Shown here: piece by piece, positions 1 to 11,284 of the stretch | Position numbering within the stretch: the first letter of the stretch is position 1 | Layout: every line of letters begins with the position of its first letter | Assembly: GCF_051014685.1 (NCBI RefSeq) | Contig: NW_027478485.1 | Location: 434,001-498,000, forward strand | DNA length: 64,000 nt | Direction: 5' to 3' | Source of the DNA: Ptiloglossa arizonensis | Lineage: Eukaryota; Arthropoda; Insecta; Hymenoptera; Colletidae | The notes under the pieces: model-generated | Seen by the model: only the letters and a program-made list of their open reading frames with translations | Told to the model about the DNA's origin: nothing | The model's database searches: none | Made by a program: the position numbers and the translations under genes

Positions 1-34
1 CGTTTCTTATCTGCAAACTGCCATATCTCGCGAA

Positions 35-50
35 CGGATTGATCAATCCG
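35..50. repeat. 16 bp dyad in each monomer (perfect palindrome here)
   Basis: CGGATTGATCAATCCG reads the same on both strands. Most monomers carry CGGATTGACCAATCCG, which keeps the seven-base arms but has an AC centre. Other alleles alter the right arm (GACTAATCC, GACAAATCC, GATCCATCC, GACCGATCC) or only the centre (GAACAATCC). A perfect 16 bp palindrome is expected by chance in only about 0.3% of 175 bp sequences, so it could be a dimeric protein site or cruciform seed. Relaxed conservation in many subtypes argues against strict selection. Confidence 0.85.
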
Positions 51-51
51 C

Positions 52-58
52 AAAATTT
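52..58. repeat. First A/T tract of the monomer (AAAATTT)
   Basis: AAAATTT at monomer positions 52-58 is nearly invariant across the array. A second tract, AAAATTTT, lies at 156-163. The starts are 104 bp apart within a unit and 71 bp apart across the unit boundary. Such tracts curve DNA and are common in satellites; an influence on nucleosome placement is inference. Confidence 0.7.
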
Positions 59-155
59 CTGTTGCATCTGAAAGTAGAAACACGCCCGATTACAACGGTA
101 TGCGCACTTTTCCCCTAGGCCGTTCTAGTTATTCGTTTCGAGCATCAGAACGGCG

Positions 156-163
156 AAAATTTT
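156..163. repeat. Second A/T tract of the monomer (AAAATTTT palindrome)
   Basis: This eight-base A/T palindrome sits just before the TTGAGTTTCTCAA dyad. It becomes AAATTTCGAG in many monomers between about 52.7 and 61 kb and AAATTTTGGG or ATTTTTGG in some units at 45.7-48.0 kb. These variants serve as domain markers. Confidence 0.7.
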
Positions 164-174
164 GAGTTTCTCAA
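162..174. repeat. Small dyad TTGAG-TTT-CTCAA
   Basis: Five-base arms flank a TTT centre, so the single strand could form a short hairpin. It is present in most monomers and broken in the CTCGAGGG, TTTGACTTTC and CTCTAGCG variants. The same GAGTTTCT word is also the reverse complement of AGAAACTC at monomer positions 76-83 of most units, giving a longer-range inverted repeat of eight bases. Confidence 0.65.
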
Positions 175-1004
175 GCGTTTCTTACCTCCAAACTGCCATA
201 TCTCGCGAACGGATTGACCAATCCGCAAAATTTCTGTTGCATCTGAAAGTAGAAACTCGCCCGATTACAACGGTATGTGTAATTTTCCCCTAGGCCGTTC
301 CAGTTATTCATTTCGAGCATCAGAACTGCGAAAATTTTGAGTTTCTCAAGCGTTTCTTAACTCCAAACTGCCATATCTCGCGAACGGATTGACCAATCCG
401 CAAAATTTCTGTTGCTTCTGAAAGTAGAAACTCGCCCGATTACAACGGTATGCGCACTTTTCCCCTACGCCGTTCTAGTTATTTGTTTCGAGCATCAGAA
501 CTGCGAAAATTTTGAGTTTCTCAAGCGTTTCTTACCTCCAAACTGCCATATCTCGCGAACGGATTGACCAATCCGCAAAATTTCTGTTGCATCTGAAAGT
601 AGAAACTCGCCCGATTACATCGGTATGCGTACTTTTCCCCTAGGCCGTTCTAGTTATTCGTTTCGAGCATCAGAACTGCGAAAATTTTGAGTTTCTCAAG
701 CGTTTCTTACCTCCAAACTGCCATATCTCGCGAACGGATTGACAAATCCGCAAAATTTCTGTTGCACCTGAAAGTAGAAACTCGCCCGATTACAACGGTA
801 CGTGTAGTTTTCCCCTAGGCCGTTCTAGTTATTCGTTTCGAGCATCAGACTGCGAAAATTTTGAGTTTCTCAAGCGTTTCTTATCTCCAAACTGCCATAT
901 CTCGCGAACGGATTGACCAATCCCCAAAATTTCTGTTGCATCTGAAAGTAGAAACTCGCCCGATTACAACGGTATGCGTACTTTCCCCTAGGCCGTACTA
1001 GTTA

Positions 1005-1015
1005 CTCGTTTCGAG
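1005..1015. repeat. Small dyad CTCG-TTT-CGAG in the GTTACTCG subtype
   Basis: Monomers with GTTACTCG carry four-base arms around TTT at monomer positions 132-142. Monomers with GTTATTCG or GTTATTCATTTCG lose the left arm. It is a subtype marker with a possible, unproven, structural effect. Confidence 0.55.
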
Positions 1016-1321
1016 CATCAGAACTGCGAAAATTTTGAGTTTCTCAAGCGTTTCTTACCTCCAAACTGCCATATCTCGCGAACGGATTGACAAATCCGCA
1101 AAATTTCTGTTGCATCTGAAAGTAGAAACTCGCCCGATTACAACGGTAGGTGTAGTTTTCCCCTAGGCCGTTCTAGTTACTCGTTTCGAGCATCAGAACT
1201 GCGAAAATTTTGAGTTTCTCAAGCGTTTCTTACCTCCAAACTGCCATATCTCGCGAACGGATTGACCAATCCGCAAAATTTCTGTTGCATCTGAAAGTAG
1301 AAACTCGCCCGTTTACAACTG

Positions 1322-3411
1322 TATGCGCACTTTTCCCCTAGGCCGTTCTAGTTATTCGTTTCGAGCATCAGAACTGCGAAAATTTTGAGTTTCTCAAGCG
1401 TTTCTTATCTGCAAAATGCCATATCTCGCGAACGGATTGATCAATCCGCAAAATTTCTGTTGCATCTGAAAGTAGAAACACGCCCGATTACAACGGTATG
1501 CGCACTTTTCCCCTAGGCCGTTCTAGTTATTCGTTTCGAGCATCAGAACGGCGAAAATTTTGAGTTTCTCAAGCGTTTCTTACCTCCAAACTGCCATATC
1601 TCGCGAACGGATTGACCAATCCGCAAAATTTCTGTTGCATCTGAAAGTATAAACTCGCCCAATTACAACGGTATGCGTACTTTTCCCCTAGGCCGCTCTA
1701 GTTACTCGTTTCGAGCATCAGAACTGCGAAAATTTTGAGTTTCTCAAGCGTTTCTTACCTCCAAACTGCCATATCTCGCGAACGGAGTGACCAATCCGCA
1801 AAATTTCTGTTGCATCTGAAAGTAGAAACTCGCCCGATTACAACGGTATGTGTAGTTTTCCCCTAGGCCGTTCTAGTTATTCGTTTCGAGCATCAGAACG
1901 GCGAAAATTTTGAGTTTCTCAAGCGTTTCTTACCTCCAAACTGCCATATCTCGCGAACGGATTGACTAATCCGCAAAATTTCTGTTGCATCTGAAAGTAG
2001 AAACTCGCCCGATTACAACGGTATGTGTAGTTTTCCCCTAGGCCGTTCTAGTTATTCGTTTCGAGCATCAGAACGGCGAAAATTTTGAGTTTCTCAAGCG
2101 TTTCTTACCTCCAAACTGCCATATCTCGCGAACGGATTGACTAATCCGCAAAATTTCTGTTGCATCTGAAAGTAGAAACTCGCCCGATTACAACTTTAGG
2201 TGTACTTCTCCCCTAGGCCATTCTAGTTACTCGTTTCGAGCATCAGAACTGCGAAAATTTTGAGTTTCTCAAGCGTTTCTTACCTCCAAACTGCCATATC
2301 TCGCGAACGGATTGACCAATCCGCAAAATTTCTGTTGCATCTGAAAGTAGAAACTCGCCCGATTACAACGGTATGCGCACTTTTCCCCTAGGCCGTTCTA
2401 GTTATTCGTTTCGAGCATCAGAACTGCGAAAATTTTGAGTTTCTCAAGCGTTTCTTATCTGCAAAATGCCATATCTCGCGAACGGATTGATCAATCCGCA
2501 AAATTTCTGTTGCATCTGAAAGTAGAAACACGCCCGATTACAACGGTATGCGCACTTTTCCCCTAGGCCGTTCTAGTTATTCGTTTCGAGCATCAGAACG
2601 GCGAAAATTTTGAGTTTCTCAAGCGTTTCTTACCTCCAAACTGCCATATCTCGCGAACGGATTGACCAATCCGCAAAATTTCTGTTGCATCTGAAAGTAT
2701 AAACTCGCCCAATTACAACGGTATGCGTACTTTTCCCCTAGGCCGCTCTAGTTACTCGTTTCGAGCATCAGAACTGCGAAAATTTTGAGTTTCTCAAGCG
2801 TTTCTTACCTCCAAACTGCCATATCTCGCGAACGGAGTGACCAATCCGCAAAATTTCTGTTGCATCTGAAAGTAGAAACTCGCCCGATTACAACGGTATG
2901 TGTAGTTTTCCCCTAGGCCGTTCTAGTTATTCGTTTCGAGCATCAGAACGGCGAAAATTTTGAGTTTCTCAAGCGTTTCTTACCTCCAAACTGCCATATC
3001 TCGCGAACGGATTGACTAATCCGCAAAATTTCTGTTGCATCTGAAAGTAGAAACTCGCCCGATTACAACGGTATGTGTAGTTTTCCCCTAGGCCGTTCTA
3101 GTTATTCGTTTCGAGCATCAGAACGGCGAAAATTTTGAGTTTCTCAAGCGTTTCTTACCTCCAAACTGCCATATCTCGCGAACGGATTGACTAATCCGCA
3201 AAATTTCTGTTGCATCTGAAAGTAGAAACTCGCCCGATTACAACTTTAGGTGTACTTCTCCCCTAGGCCATTCTAGTTACTCGTTTCGAGCATCAGAACT
3301 GCGAAAATTTTGAGTTTCTCAAGCGTTTCTTACCTCCAAACTGCCATATCTCGCGAACGGATTGACCAATCCGCAAAATTTCTGTTGCATCTGAAAGTAG
3401 AAACTCGCCCG
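1322..3411. repeat. Higher-order repeat, 6 monomers (1,050 bp), two tandem copies
   Basis: Copies are about 1322-2371 and 2372-3411. The six subtypes are ordered: (1) GCAAAATGCC with AAACACGCCCG; (2) AGTATAAACTCGCCCAATT with GGCCGCTCTAG; (3) GGAGTGACCAATCC; (4) GACTAATCC with TGTGTAG; (5) GACTAATCC with CAACTTTAGGTGTACTTC and GGCCATTCTAG; (6) GACCAATCC with GCGCAC. GCAAAATGCC at 1411 and 2461 is exactly 1,050 bases apart. The two copies look essentially identical between the junctions. Confidence 0.92.
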
Positions 3412-4590
3412 ATTACATCGGTATGCGTACTTTTCCCCTAGGCCGTTCTAGTTATTCGTTTCGAGCATCAGAACTGCGAAAATTTTGAGTTTCTCAAGCG
3501 TTTCTTACCTCCAAACTGCCATATCTCGCGAACGGATTGACCAATCCGCAAAATTTCTGTTGCATCTGAAAGTAGAAACTCGCCCGATTACAACGGTACG
3601 TGTAGTTTTCCCCTAGGCCGTTCTAGTTATTCGTTTCGAGCATCAGACTGCGAAAATTTTGAGTTTCTCAAGCGTTTCTTACCTCCAAACTGCCATACCT
3701 CGCGAACGGATTGACCAATCCGCAAAATTTCTGTTGCATCTGAAAGTAGAAACACGCCCGATTACAGCGGTATGTGTAGTTTTCCCCTAGGCCGTTCCAG
3801 TTATTCATTTCGAGCATCATAACTGCGAATATTTTGAGTTTCTCAAGCGTTTCTTACATCCAAACGGCCATATCTCGCGAACGGATTGACCAATCCGCAA
3901 AATTTCTGTTGCTTCTGAAAGTAGAAACTCGCCCGATTACAACGGTGTGCGTACTTTTCCCCTAGGCCGTTCTAGTTATTCGTTTCGAGCATCAGAACTG
4001 CGAAAATTTTGAGTTTCTCAAGCGTTTCTTACCTCCAAACTGCCATATCTCGCGAACGGATTGACCAATCCGCAAAATTTCTGTTGCATCTGAAAGTAGA
4101 AACTCGCCCGATTACAACGGTAGGTGTAGTTTTCCCCTAGGCCGTTCTAGTTACTCGTTTCGAGCATCAGAACTGCGAAAATTTTGAGTTTCTCAAGCGT
4201 TTCTTACCTCCAAACTGCCATATCTCGCGAACGGATTGACCAATCCGCAAAATTTCTGTTGCATCTGAAAGTAGAAACTCGCCCGATTACAACGGTACGT
4301 GTAGTTTTCCCCTAGGCCGTTCTAGTTACTCGTTTCGAGCATCAGAACTGCGAAAATTTTGAGTTTCTCAAGCGTTTCTTATCTCCTAACTGCCATATCT
4401 CGCGAACGGATTGATCAATCCGCAAAGTTTCTGTTGCATCTGAAAGTAGAAACTCGCCCGATTACAACGGTAGGTGTAGTTTTCCCCTAGGCCGTTCTAG
4501 TTATTCGTTTCGAACATCAGAACTGCGAAAATTTTGACTTTCTCAAGCGTTTCTTACCTCCAAACTGCCATATCTCGCGAACGGATTGAC
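3412..4590. repeat. Segment duplicated at 11.28-12.63 kb, lacking one monomer
   Basis: With the preceding six-monomer pair it repeats 9188-12631. The offset is 7,866 bases up to about 3945 (TGCCATACCT at 3691 and 11557) and 8,041 after that (CTCCTAACTGCC at about 4383 and 12424). The 175-base change means one monomer is missing here, the CTCGAGGGTTCC subtype present in the other copies. Similar segments recur at about 23.5-24.8 and 25.4-26.8 kb. Confidence 0.85.
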
Positions 4591-6644
4591 TAATCCGCAA
4601 AATTTCTGTTGCATCTGAAAGTAGAAACTCGCCCGATTACAACGGTATGTGTAGTTTTCCCCTAGGCCGTTCTAGTTATTCGTTTCGAGCATCAGAACGG
4701 CGAAAATTTTGAGTTTCTCAAGCGTTTCTTACCTCCAAACTGCCATATCTCGCGAACGGATTGACTAATCCGCAAAATTTCTGTTGCATCTGAAAGTAGA
4801 AACTCGCCCGATTACAACTTTAGGTGTACTTCTCCCCTAGGCCATTCTAGTTACTCGTTTCGAGCATCAGAACTGCGAAAATTTTGAGTTTCTCAAGCGT
4901 TTCTTATTTCCAAATTGCCATATCTCGCGAACGGTTTGACCATTCCGCAAAATTTCCGTTGCATCTGAAAGTAGAAACTCGCCCGATTACAACGGTAGGT
5001 GTACTTCTCCCCTAGGCCATTCTAGTTACTCGTTTCGAGCATCAGAACTGCAAAAATTTTGAGTTTCTCAAGCGTTTCTTACCTCCAAACTGCCATATCT
5101 CGCGAACGGATTGACCAATCCGCAAAATTTCTGTTGCATCTGAAAGTAGAAACTCGCCCGATTACATCTGTATGCGTACTTTTCCCCTAGGCCGTTCTAG
5201 TTATTCGTTTTGAGCATCAGAACTGCGAAAATTTTGAGTTTCTCAAGCGTTTCTTACCTCCAAACTGCCATATCTCGCGAACGGATTGACCAATCCGCAA
5301 AATTTCTGTTGCATCTGAAAGTAGAAACTCGCCCGATTACATCTGTATGCGTACTTTTCCCCTAGGCCGTTCTAGTTATTCGTTTTGAGCATCAGAACTG
5401 CGAAAATTTTGAGTTTCTCAAGCGTTTCTTACCTCCAAACTGCCATATCTCGCGAACGGATTGACCAATCCGCAAAATTTCTGTTGCATCTGAAAGTTGA
5501 AACTCGCCCGATTACAACGGTATGTGTAATTTTCCCCTAGGCCGTTCCAGTTATTCATTTCGAGCATCAGAACTGCGAAAATTTTGAGTTTCTCAAGCGT
5601 TTCTTACCTCCAAACTGCCATATCTCGCGAACGGATTGACCAATCCGCAAAATTTCTGTTGCTTCTGAAAGTAGAAACTCGCCCGATTACAACGGTATGC
5701 GCACTTTTCCCCTACGCCGTTCTAGTTATTCGTTTCGAGCATCAGAACTGCGAAAATTTTGAGTTTCTCAAGCGTTTCTTACCTCCAAACTGCCATATCT
5801 CGCGAACGGATTGACCAATCCGCAAAATTTCTGTTGCATCTGAAAGTAGAAACTCGCCCGATTACATCGGTATGCGTACTTTTCCCCTAGGCCGTTCTAG
5901 TTATTCGTTTCGAGCATCAGAACTGCGAAAATTTTGAGTTTCTCAAGCGTTTCTTACCTCCAAACTGCCATATCTCGCGAACGGATTGACAAATCCGCAA
6001 AATTTCTGTTGCACCTGAAAGTAGAAACTCGCCCGATTACAACGGTACGTGTAGTTTTCCCCTAGGCCGTTCTAGTTATTCGTTTCGAGCATCAGAATGC
6101 GAAAATTTTGAGTTTCTCAAGCGTTTCTTATCTCCAAACTGCCATATCTCGCGAACGGATTGACCAATCCGCAAAATTTCTGTTGCATCTGAAAGTAGAA
6201 ACTCGCCCGATTACAACGGTATGCGTACTTTCCCCTAGGCCGTACTAGTTACTCGTTTCGAGCATCAGAACTGCGAAAATTTTGAGTTTCTCAAGCGTTT
6301 CTTACCTCCAAACTGCCGTATCTCGCGAACGGATTGACAAATCCGCAAAATATCTGTTGCATCTGAAAGTAGAAACTCGCCCGATTACAACGGTAGGTGT
6401 AGTTTTCCCCTAGGCCGTTCTAGTTACTCGTTTCGAGCATCAGAACTGCGAAAATTTTGAGTTTCTCAAGCGTTTCTTACCTCCAAACTGCCATATCTCG
6501 CGAACGGATTGACCAATCCTCAAAATTTCTGTTGCATCTGAAAGTAGAAACTCGCCCGATTACAACTGTATGCGTACTTTCCCCTAGGCCGTACTAGTAA
6601 CTCGTTTCGAGCATCAGAACTGCGAAAATTTTGAGTTTCTCAAG
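4591..6644. repeat. Mixed satellite segment matching parts of 26.8-29.1 kb
   Basis: Bases 4021-5420 match 26199-27598 at an offset of 22,178, sharing the rare subtype with TATTTCCAAATTGCC, GGTTTGACCATTCC and TTTCCGTTGC, and the CTGCAAAAATTTTG variant. Bases 5584 to about 6300 match 28637 onwards at an offset of 23,053, including CATCAGAATGCG at about 6089 and 29142. Private variants near 6317 (CTGCCGTATC) and 6350 (AAAATATCTG) are not in the matching block. Confidence 0.8.
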
Positions 6645-8663
6645 CGTTTCTTATCTGCAAACTGCCATATCTCGCGAACGGATTGATCAATCCGCAAAAT
6701 TTCTGTTGCATCTGAAAGTAGAAACACGCCCGATTACAACGGTATGCGCACTTTTCCCCTAGGCCGTTCTAGTTATTCGTTTCGAGCATCAGAACGGCGA
6801 AAATTTTGAGTTTCTCAAGCGTTTCTTACCTCCAAACTGCCATATCTCGCGAACGGATTGACCAATCCGCAAAATTTCTGTTGCATCTGAAAGTAGAAAC
6901 TCGCCCGATTACAACGGTATGTGTAATTTTCCCCTAGGCCGTTCCAGTTATTCATTTCGAGCATCAGAACTGCGAAAATTTTGAGTTTCTCAAGCGTTTC
7001 TTAACTCCAAACTGCCATATCTCGCGAACGGATTGACCAATCCGCAAAATTTCTGTTGCTTCTGAAAGTAGAAACTCGCCCGATTACAACGGTATGCGCA
7101 CTTTTCCCCTACGCCGTTCTAGTTATTTGTTTCGAGCATCAGAACTGCGAAAATTTTGAGTTTCTCAAGCGTTTCTTACCTCCAAACTGCCATATCTCGC
7201 GAACGGATTGACCAATCCGCAAAATTTCTGTTGCATCTGAAAGTAGAAACTCGCCCGATTACATCGGTATGCGTACTTTTCCCCTAGGCCGTTCTAGTTA
7301 TTCGTTTCGAGCATCAGAACTGCGAAAATTTTGAGTTTCTCAAGCGTTTCTTACCTCCAAACTGCCATATCTCGCGAACGGATTGACAAATCCGCAAAAT
7401 TTCTGTTGCACCTGAAAGTAGAAACTCGCCCGATTACAACGGTACGTGTAGTTTTCCCCTAGGCCGTTCTAGTTATTCGTTTCGAGCATCAGACTGCGAA
7501 AATTTTGAGTTTCTCAAGCGTTTCTTATCTCCAAACTGCCATATCTCGCGAACGGATTGACCAATCCCCAAAATTTCTGTTGCATCTGAAAGTAGAAACT
7601 CGCCCGATTACAACGGTAGGTGTAGTTTTCCCCTAGGCCGTTCTAGTTACTCGTTTCGAGCATCAGAACTGCGAAAATTTTGAGTTTCTCAAGCGTTTCT
7701 TACCTCCAAACTGCCATATCTCGCGAACGGATTGACCAATCCGCAAAATTTCTGTTGCATCTGAAAGTAGAAACTCGCCCAATTACAACGGTATGCGTAC
7801 TTTTCCCCTAGGCCGCTCTAGTTACTCGTTTCGAGCATCAGAACTGCGAAAATTTTGAGTTTCTCAAGCGTTTCTTACCTCCAAACTGCCATATCTCGCG
7901 AACGGATTGACCAATCCGCAAAATTTCTGTTGCATCTGAAAGTAGAAACTCGCCCGATTACAACGGTATGTGTAATTTTCCCCTAGGCCGTTTCAGTTAT
8001 TCATTTCGAGCATCAGAACTGCGAAAATTTTGAGTTTCTCAAGCGTTTCTTACCTCCAAACTGCCATATCTCGCGAACGGATTGACCAATCCGCAAAATT
8101 TCTGTTGCTTCTGAAAGTAGAAACTCGCCCGATTACAACGGTATGCGCACTTTTCCCCTACGCCGTTCTAGTTATTTGTTTCGAGCATCAGAACTGCGAA
8201 AATTTTGAGTTTCTCAAGCGTTTCTTACCTCCAAACTGCCATATCTCGCGAACGGATTGACCAATCCGCAAAATTTCTGTTGCATCTGAAAGTAGAAACT
8301 CGCCCGATTACATCGGTATGCGTACTTTTCCCCTAGGCCGTTCTAGTTATTCGTTTCGAGCATCAGAACTGCGAAAATTTTGAGTTTCTCAAGCGTTTCT
8401 TACCTCCAAACTGCCATATCTCGCGAACGGATTGACAAATCCGCAAAATTTCTGTTGCACCTGAAAGTAGAAACTCGCCCGATTACAACGGTACGTGTAG
8501 TTTTCCCCTAGGCCGTTCTAGTTATTCGTTTCGAGCATCAGACTGCGAAAATTTTGAGTTTCTCAAGCGTTTCTTATCTCCAAACTGCCATATCTCGCGA
8601 ACGGATTGACCAATCCCCAAAATTTCTGTTGCATCTGAAAGTAGAAACTCGCCCGATTACAAC
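6645..8663. repeat. Six-monomer-spaced repeat, 1,049 bp offset
   Basis: About 6815-7614 matches about 7864-8663 at an offset of 1,049 bases: AGTTATTTGT at 7121 and 8170, CCCCAAAATTT at 7565 and 8614. The unit is a different set of subtypes from the 1,050 bp repeat at 1.3 kb, so a spacing of about six monomers arose more than once. Confidence 0.82.
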
Positions 8664-9187
8664 GGTATACGTACTTTCCCCTAGGCCGTACTAGTTACTC
8701 GTTTCGAGCATCAGAACTGCGAAAATTTTGAGTTTCTCAAGCGTTTCTTACCTCCAAACTGCCATATCTCGCGAACGGATTGACAAATCCGCAAAATTTC
8801 TGTTGCATCTGAAAGTAGAAACTCGCCCGATTACAACGGTAGGTGTAGTTTTCCCCTAGGCCGTTCTAGTTACTCGTTTCGAGCATCAGAACTGCGAAAA
8901 TTTTGAGTTTCTCAAGCGTTTCTTACCTCCAAACTGCCATATCTCGCGAACGGATTGACCAATCCGCAAAATTTCTGTTGCATCTGAAAGTAGAAACTCG
9001 CCCGTTTACAACTGTATGCGTACTTTCCCCTAGGCCGTACTACTAACTCGTTTCGAGCATCAGAACTGCGAAATTTTGAGTTTCTCAAGCGTTTCTTATC
9101 TCCAAACAGCCATATCTCGCGAACGGATTGATCAATCCGCAAAATTTCTGTTGCATCTGAAAGTAGAAACTCGCCCGATTACAACGG

Positions 9188-11284
9188 TATGCGCACTTTT
9201 CCCCTAGGCCGTTCTAGTTATTCGTTTCGAGCATCAGAACTGCGAAAATTTTGAGTTTCTCAAGCGTTTCTTACCTGCAAAATGCCATATCTCGCGAACG
9301 GATTGATCAATCCGCAAAATTTCTGTTGCATCTGAAAGTAGAAACACGCCCGATTACAACGGTATGCGCACTTTTCCCCTAGGCCGTTCTAGTTATTCGT
9401 TTCGAGCATCAGAACGGCGAAAATTTTGAGTTTCTCAAGCGTTTCTTACCTCCAAACTGCCATATCTCGCGAACGGATTGACCAATCCGCAAAATTTCTG
9501 TTGCATCTGAAAGTATAAACTCGCCCAATTACAACGGTATGCGTACTTTTCCCCTAGGCCGCTCTAGTTACTCGTTTCGAGCATCAGAACTGCGAAAATT
9601 TTGAGTTTCTCAAGCGTTTCTTACCTCCAAACTGCCATATCTCGCGAACGGAGTGACCAATCCGCAAAATTTCTGTTGCATCTGAAAGTAGAAACTCGCC
9701 CGATTACAACGGTATGTGTAGTTTTCCCCTAGGCCGTTCTAGTTATTCGTTTCGAGCATCAGAACGGCGAAAATTTTGAGTTTCTCAAGCGTTTCTTACC
9801 TCCAAACTGCCATATCTCGCGAACGGATTGACTAATCCGCAAAATTTCTGTTGCATCTGAAAGTAGAAACTCGCCCGATTACAACGGTATGTGTAGTTTT
9901 CCCCTAGGCCGTTCTAGTTATTCGTTTCGAGCATCAGAACGGCGAAAATTTTGAGTTTCTCAAGCGTTTCTTACCTCCAAACTGCCATATCTCGCGAACG
10001 GATTGACTAATCCGCAAAATTTCTGTTGCATCTGAAAGTAGAAACTCGCCCGATTACAACTTTAGGTGTACTTCTCCCCTAGGCCATTCTAGTTACTCGT
10101 TTCGAGCATCAGAACTGCGAAAATTTTGAGTTTCTCAAGCGTTTCTTACCTCGAAACTGCCATATCTCGCGAACGGATTGACCAATCCGCAAAATTTCTG
10201 TTGCATCTGAAAGTAGAAACTCGCCCGATTACAACGGTATGCGCACTTTTCCCCTAGGCCGTTCTAGTTATTCGTTTCGAGCATCAGAACTGCGAAAATT
10301 TTGAGTTTCTCAAGCGTTTCTTATCTGCAAAATGCCATATCTCGCGAACGGATTGATCAATCCGCAAAATTTCTGTTGCATCTGAAAGTAGAAACACGCC
10401 CGATTACAACGGTATGCGCACTTTTCCCCTAGGCCGTTCTAGTTATTCGTTTCGAGCATCAGAACGGCGAAAATTTTGAGTTTCTCAAGCGTTTCTTACC
10501 TCCAAACTGCCATATCTCGCGAACGGATTGACCAATCCGCAAAATTTCTGTTGCATCTGAAAGTATAAACTCGCCCAATTACAACGGTATGCGTACTTTT
10601 CCCCTAGGCCGCTCTAGTTACTCGTTTCGAGCATCAGAACTGCGAAAATTTTGAGTTTCTCAAGCGTTTCTTACCTCCAAACTGCCATATCTCGCGAACG
10701 GAGTGACCAATCCGCAAAATTTCTGTTGCATCTGAAAGTAGAAACTCGCCCGATTACAACGGTATGTGTAGTTTTCCCCTAGGCCGTTCTAGTTATTCGT
10801 TTCGAGCATCAGAACGGCGAAAATTTTGAGTTTCTCAAGCGTTTCTTACCTCCAAACTGCCATATCTCGCGAACGGATTGACTAATCCGCAAAATTTCTG
10901 TTGCATCTGAAAGTAGAAACTCGCCCGATTACAACGGTATGTGTAGTTTTCCCCTAGGCCGTTCTAGTTATTCGTTTCGAGCATCAGAACGGCGAAAATT
11001 TTGAGTTTCTCAAGCGTTTCTTACCTCCAAACTGCCATATCTCGCGAACGGATTGACTAATCCGCAAAATTTCTGTTGCATCTGAAAGTAGAAACTCGCC
11101 CGATTACAACTTTAGGTGTACTTCTCCCCTAGGCCATTCTAGTTACTCGTTTCGAGCATCAGAACTGCGAAAATTTTGAGTTTCTCAAGCGTTTCTTACC
11201 TCCAAACTGCCATATCTCGCGAACGGATTGACCAATCCGCAAAATTTCTGTTGCATCTGAAAGTAGAAACTCGCCCGATTACAT
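9188..11284. repeat. Higher-order repeat, 6 monomers (1,050 bp), second tandem pair
   Basis: The same subtype order as 1322-3411 occurs at an offset of 7,866. GCAAAATGCC is at 9277 and 10327, 1,050 bases apart. The first copy differs by CTTACCTGC instead of CTTATCTGC before it, and near 10153 there is a private CCTCGAAAC. Confidence 0.92.

Larger units (their letters stand above)
1..175. repeat. Reference monomer of the satellite
   Basis: This is the first complete unit, used here to number positions. Conserved landmarks are CTGCCATATCTCGCGAACGG at about 18-37 (with an NruI-type TCGCGA), CCGCAAAATTTCTGTTGC at 48-65, TGAAAGTAGAAAC at 69-81, CGCCCGATTACAACGG at about 83-98, CCCCTAGGCC at 112-121 (AvrII-type CCTAGG), TTTCGAGCATCAGAA at 136-150 and CGAAAATTTTGAG at 154-166. 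Variable boxes are about 9-14 (TACCTCC, TATCTCC, TATCTGC, TATTTCC or TACATCC alleles), 41-46, 96-109 and 127-137. The length is not divisible by three, so a reading frame shifts with every monomer. Confidence 0.97.
1..1321. repeat. Left-edge segment; bases 1-975 repeat 6645-7619
   Basis: The subtype order in 1-975 matches 6645-7619 at a constant offset of 6,644 bases, including markers GTTATTTGTTTCG (481 and 7125), CAGACTGCG (847 and 7491) and the CCCCAAAATTT variant (about 922 and 7566). The match ends at about 975, where one copy has GGTATGCGTAC and the other GGTAGGTGTAG. The segment is cut by the window edge. Confidence 0.8.

Noticed and set aside
83..98. CENP-B-box-like word: reverse complement ACCGTTGTAATCGGG compared with TTCGNNNNANNCGGG.
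   Set aside because: It matches seven of nine fixed positions but lacks the TT of TTCG. By my estimate a seven-of-nine match is expected about 0.5 times in any 175 bp on two strands, so it is not evidence. Some subtypes (CAACTTTAGG) lose it further.
112..121. CCCCTAGGCC and TCGCGA as regulatory or attachment sites.
   Set aside because: They are conserved parts of the monomer containing restriction-type palindromes. Six-base palindromes are common by chance and nothing ties them to regulation or integration; they are useful only for a diagnostic ladder.
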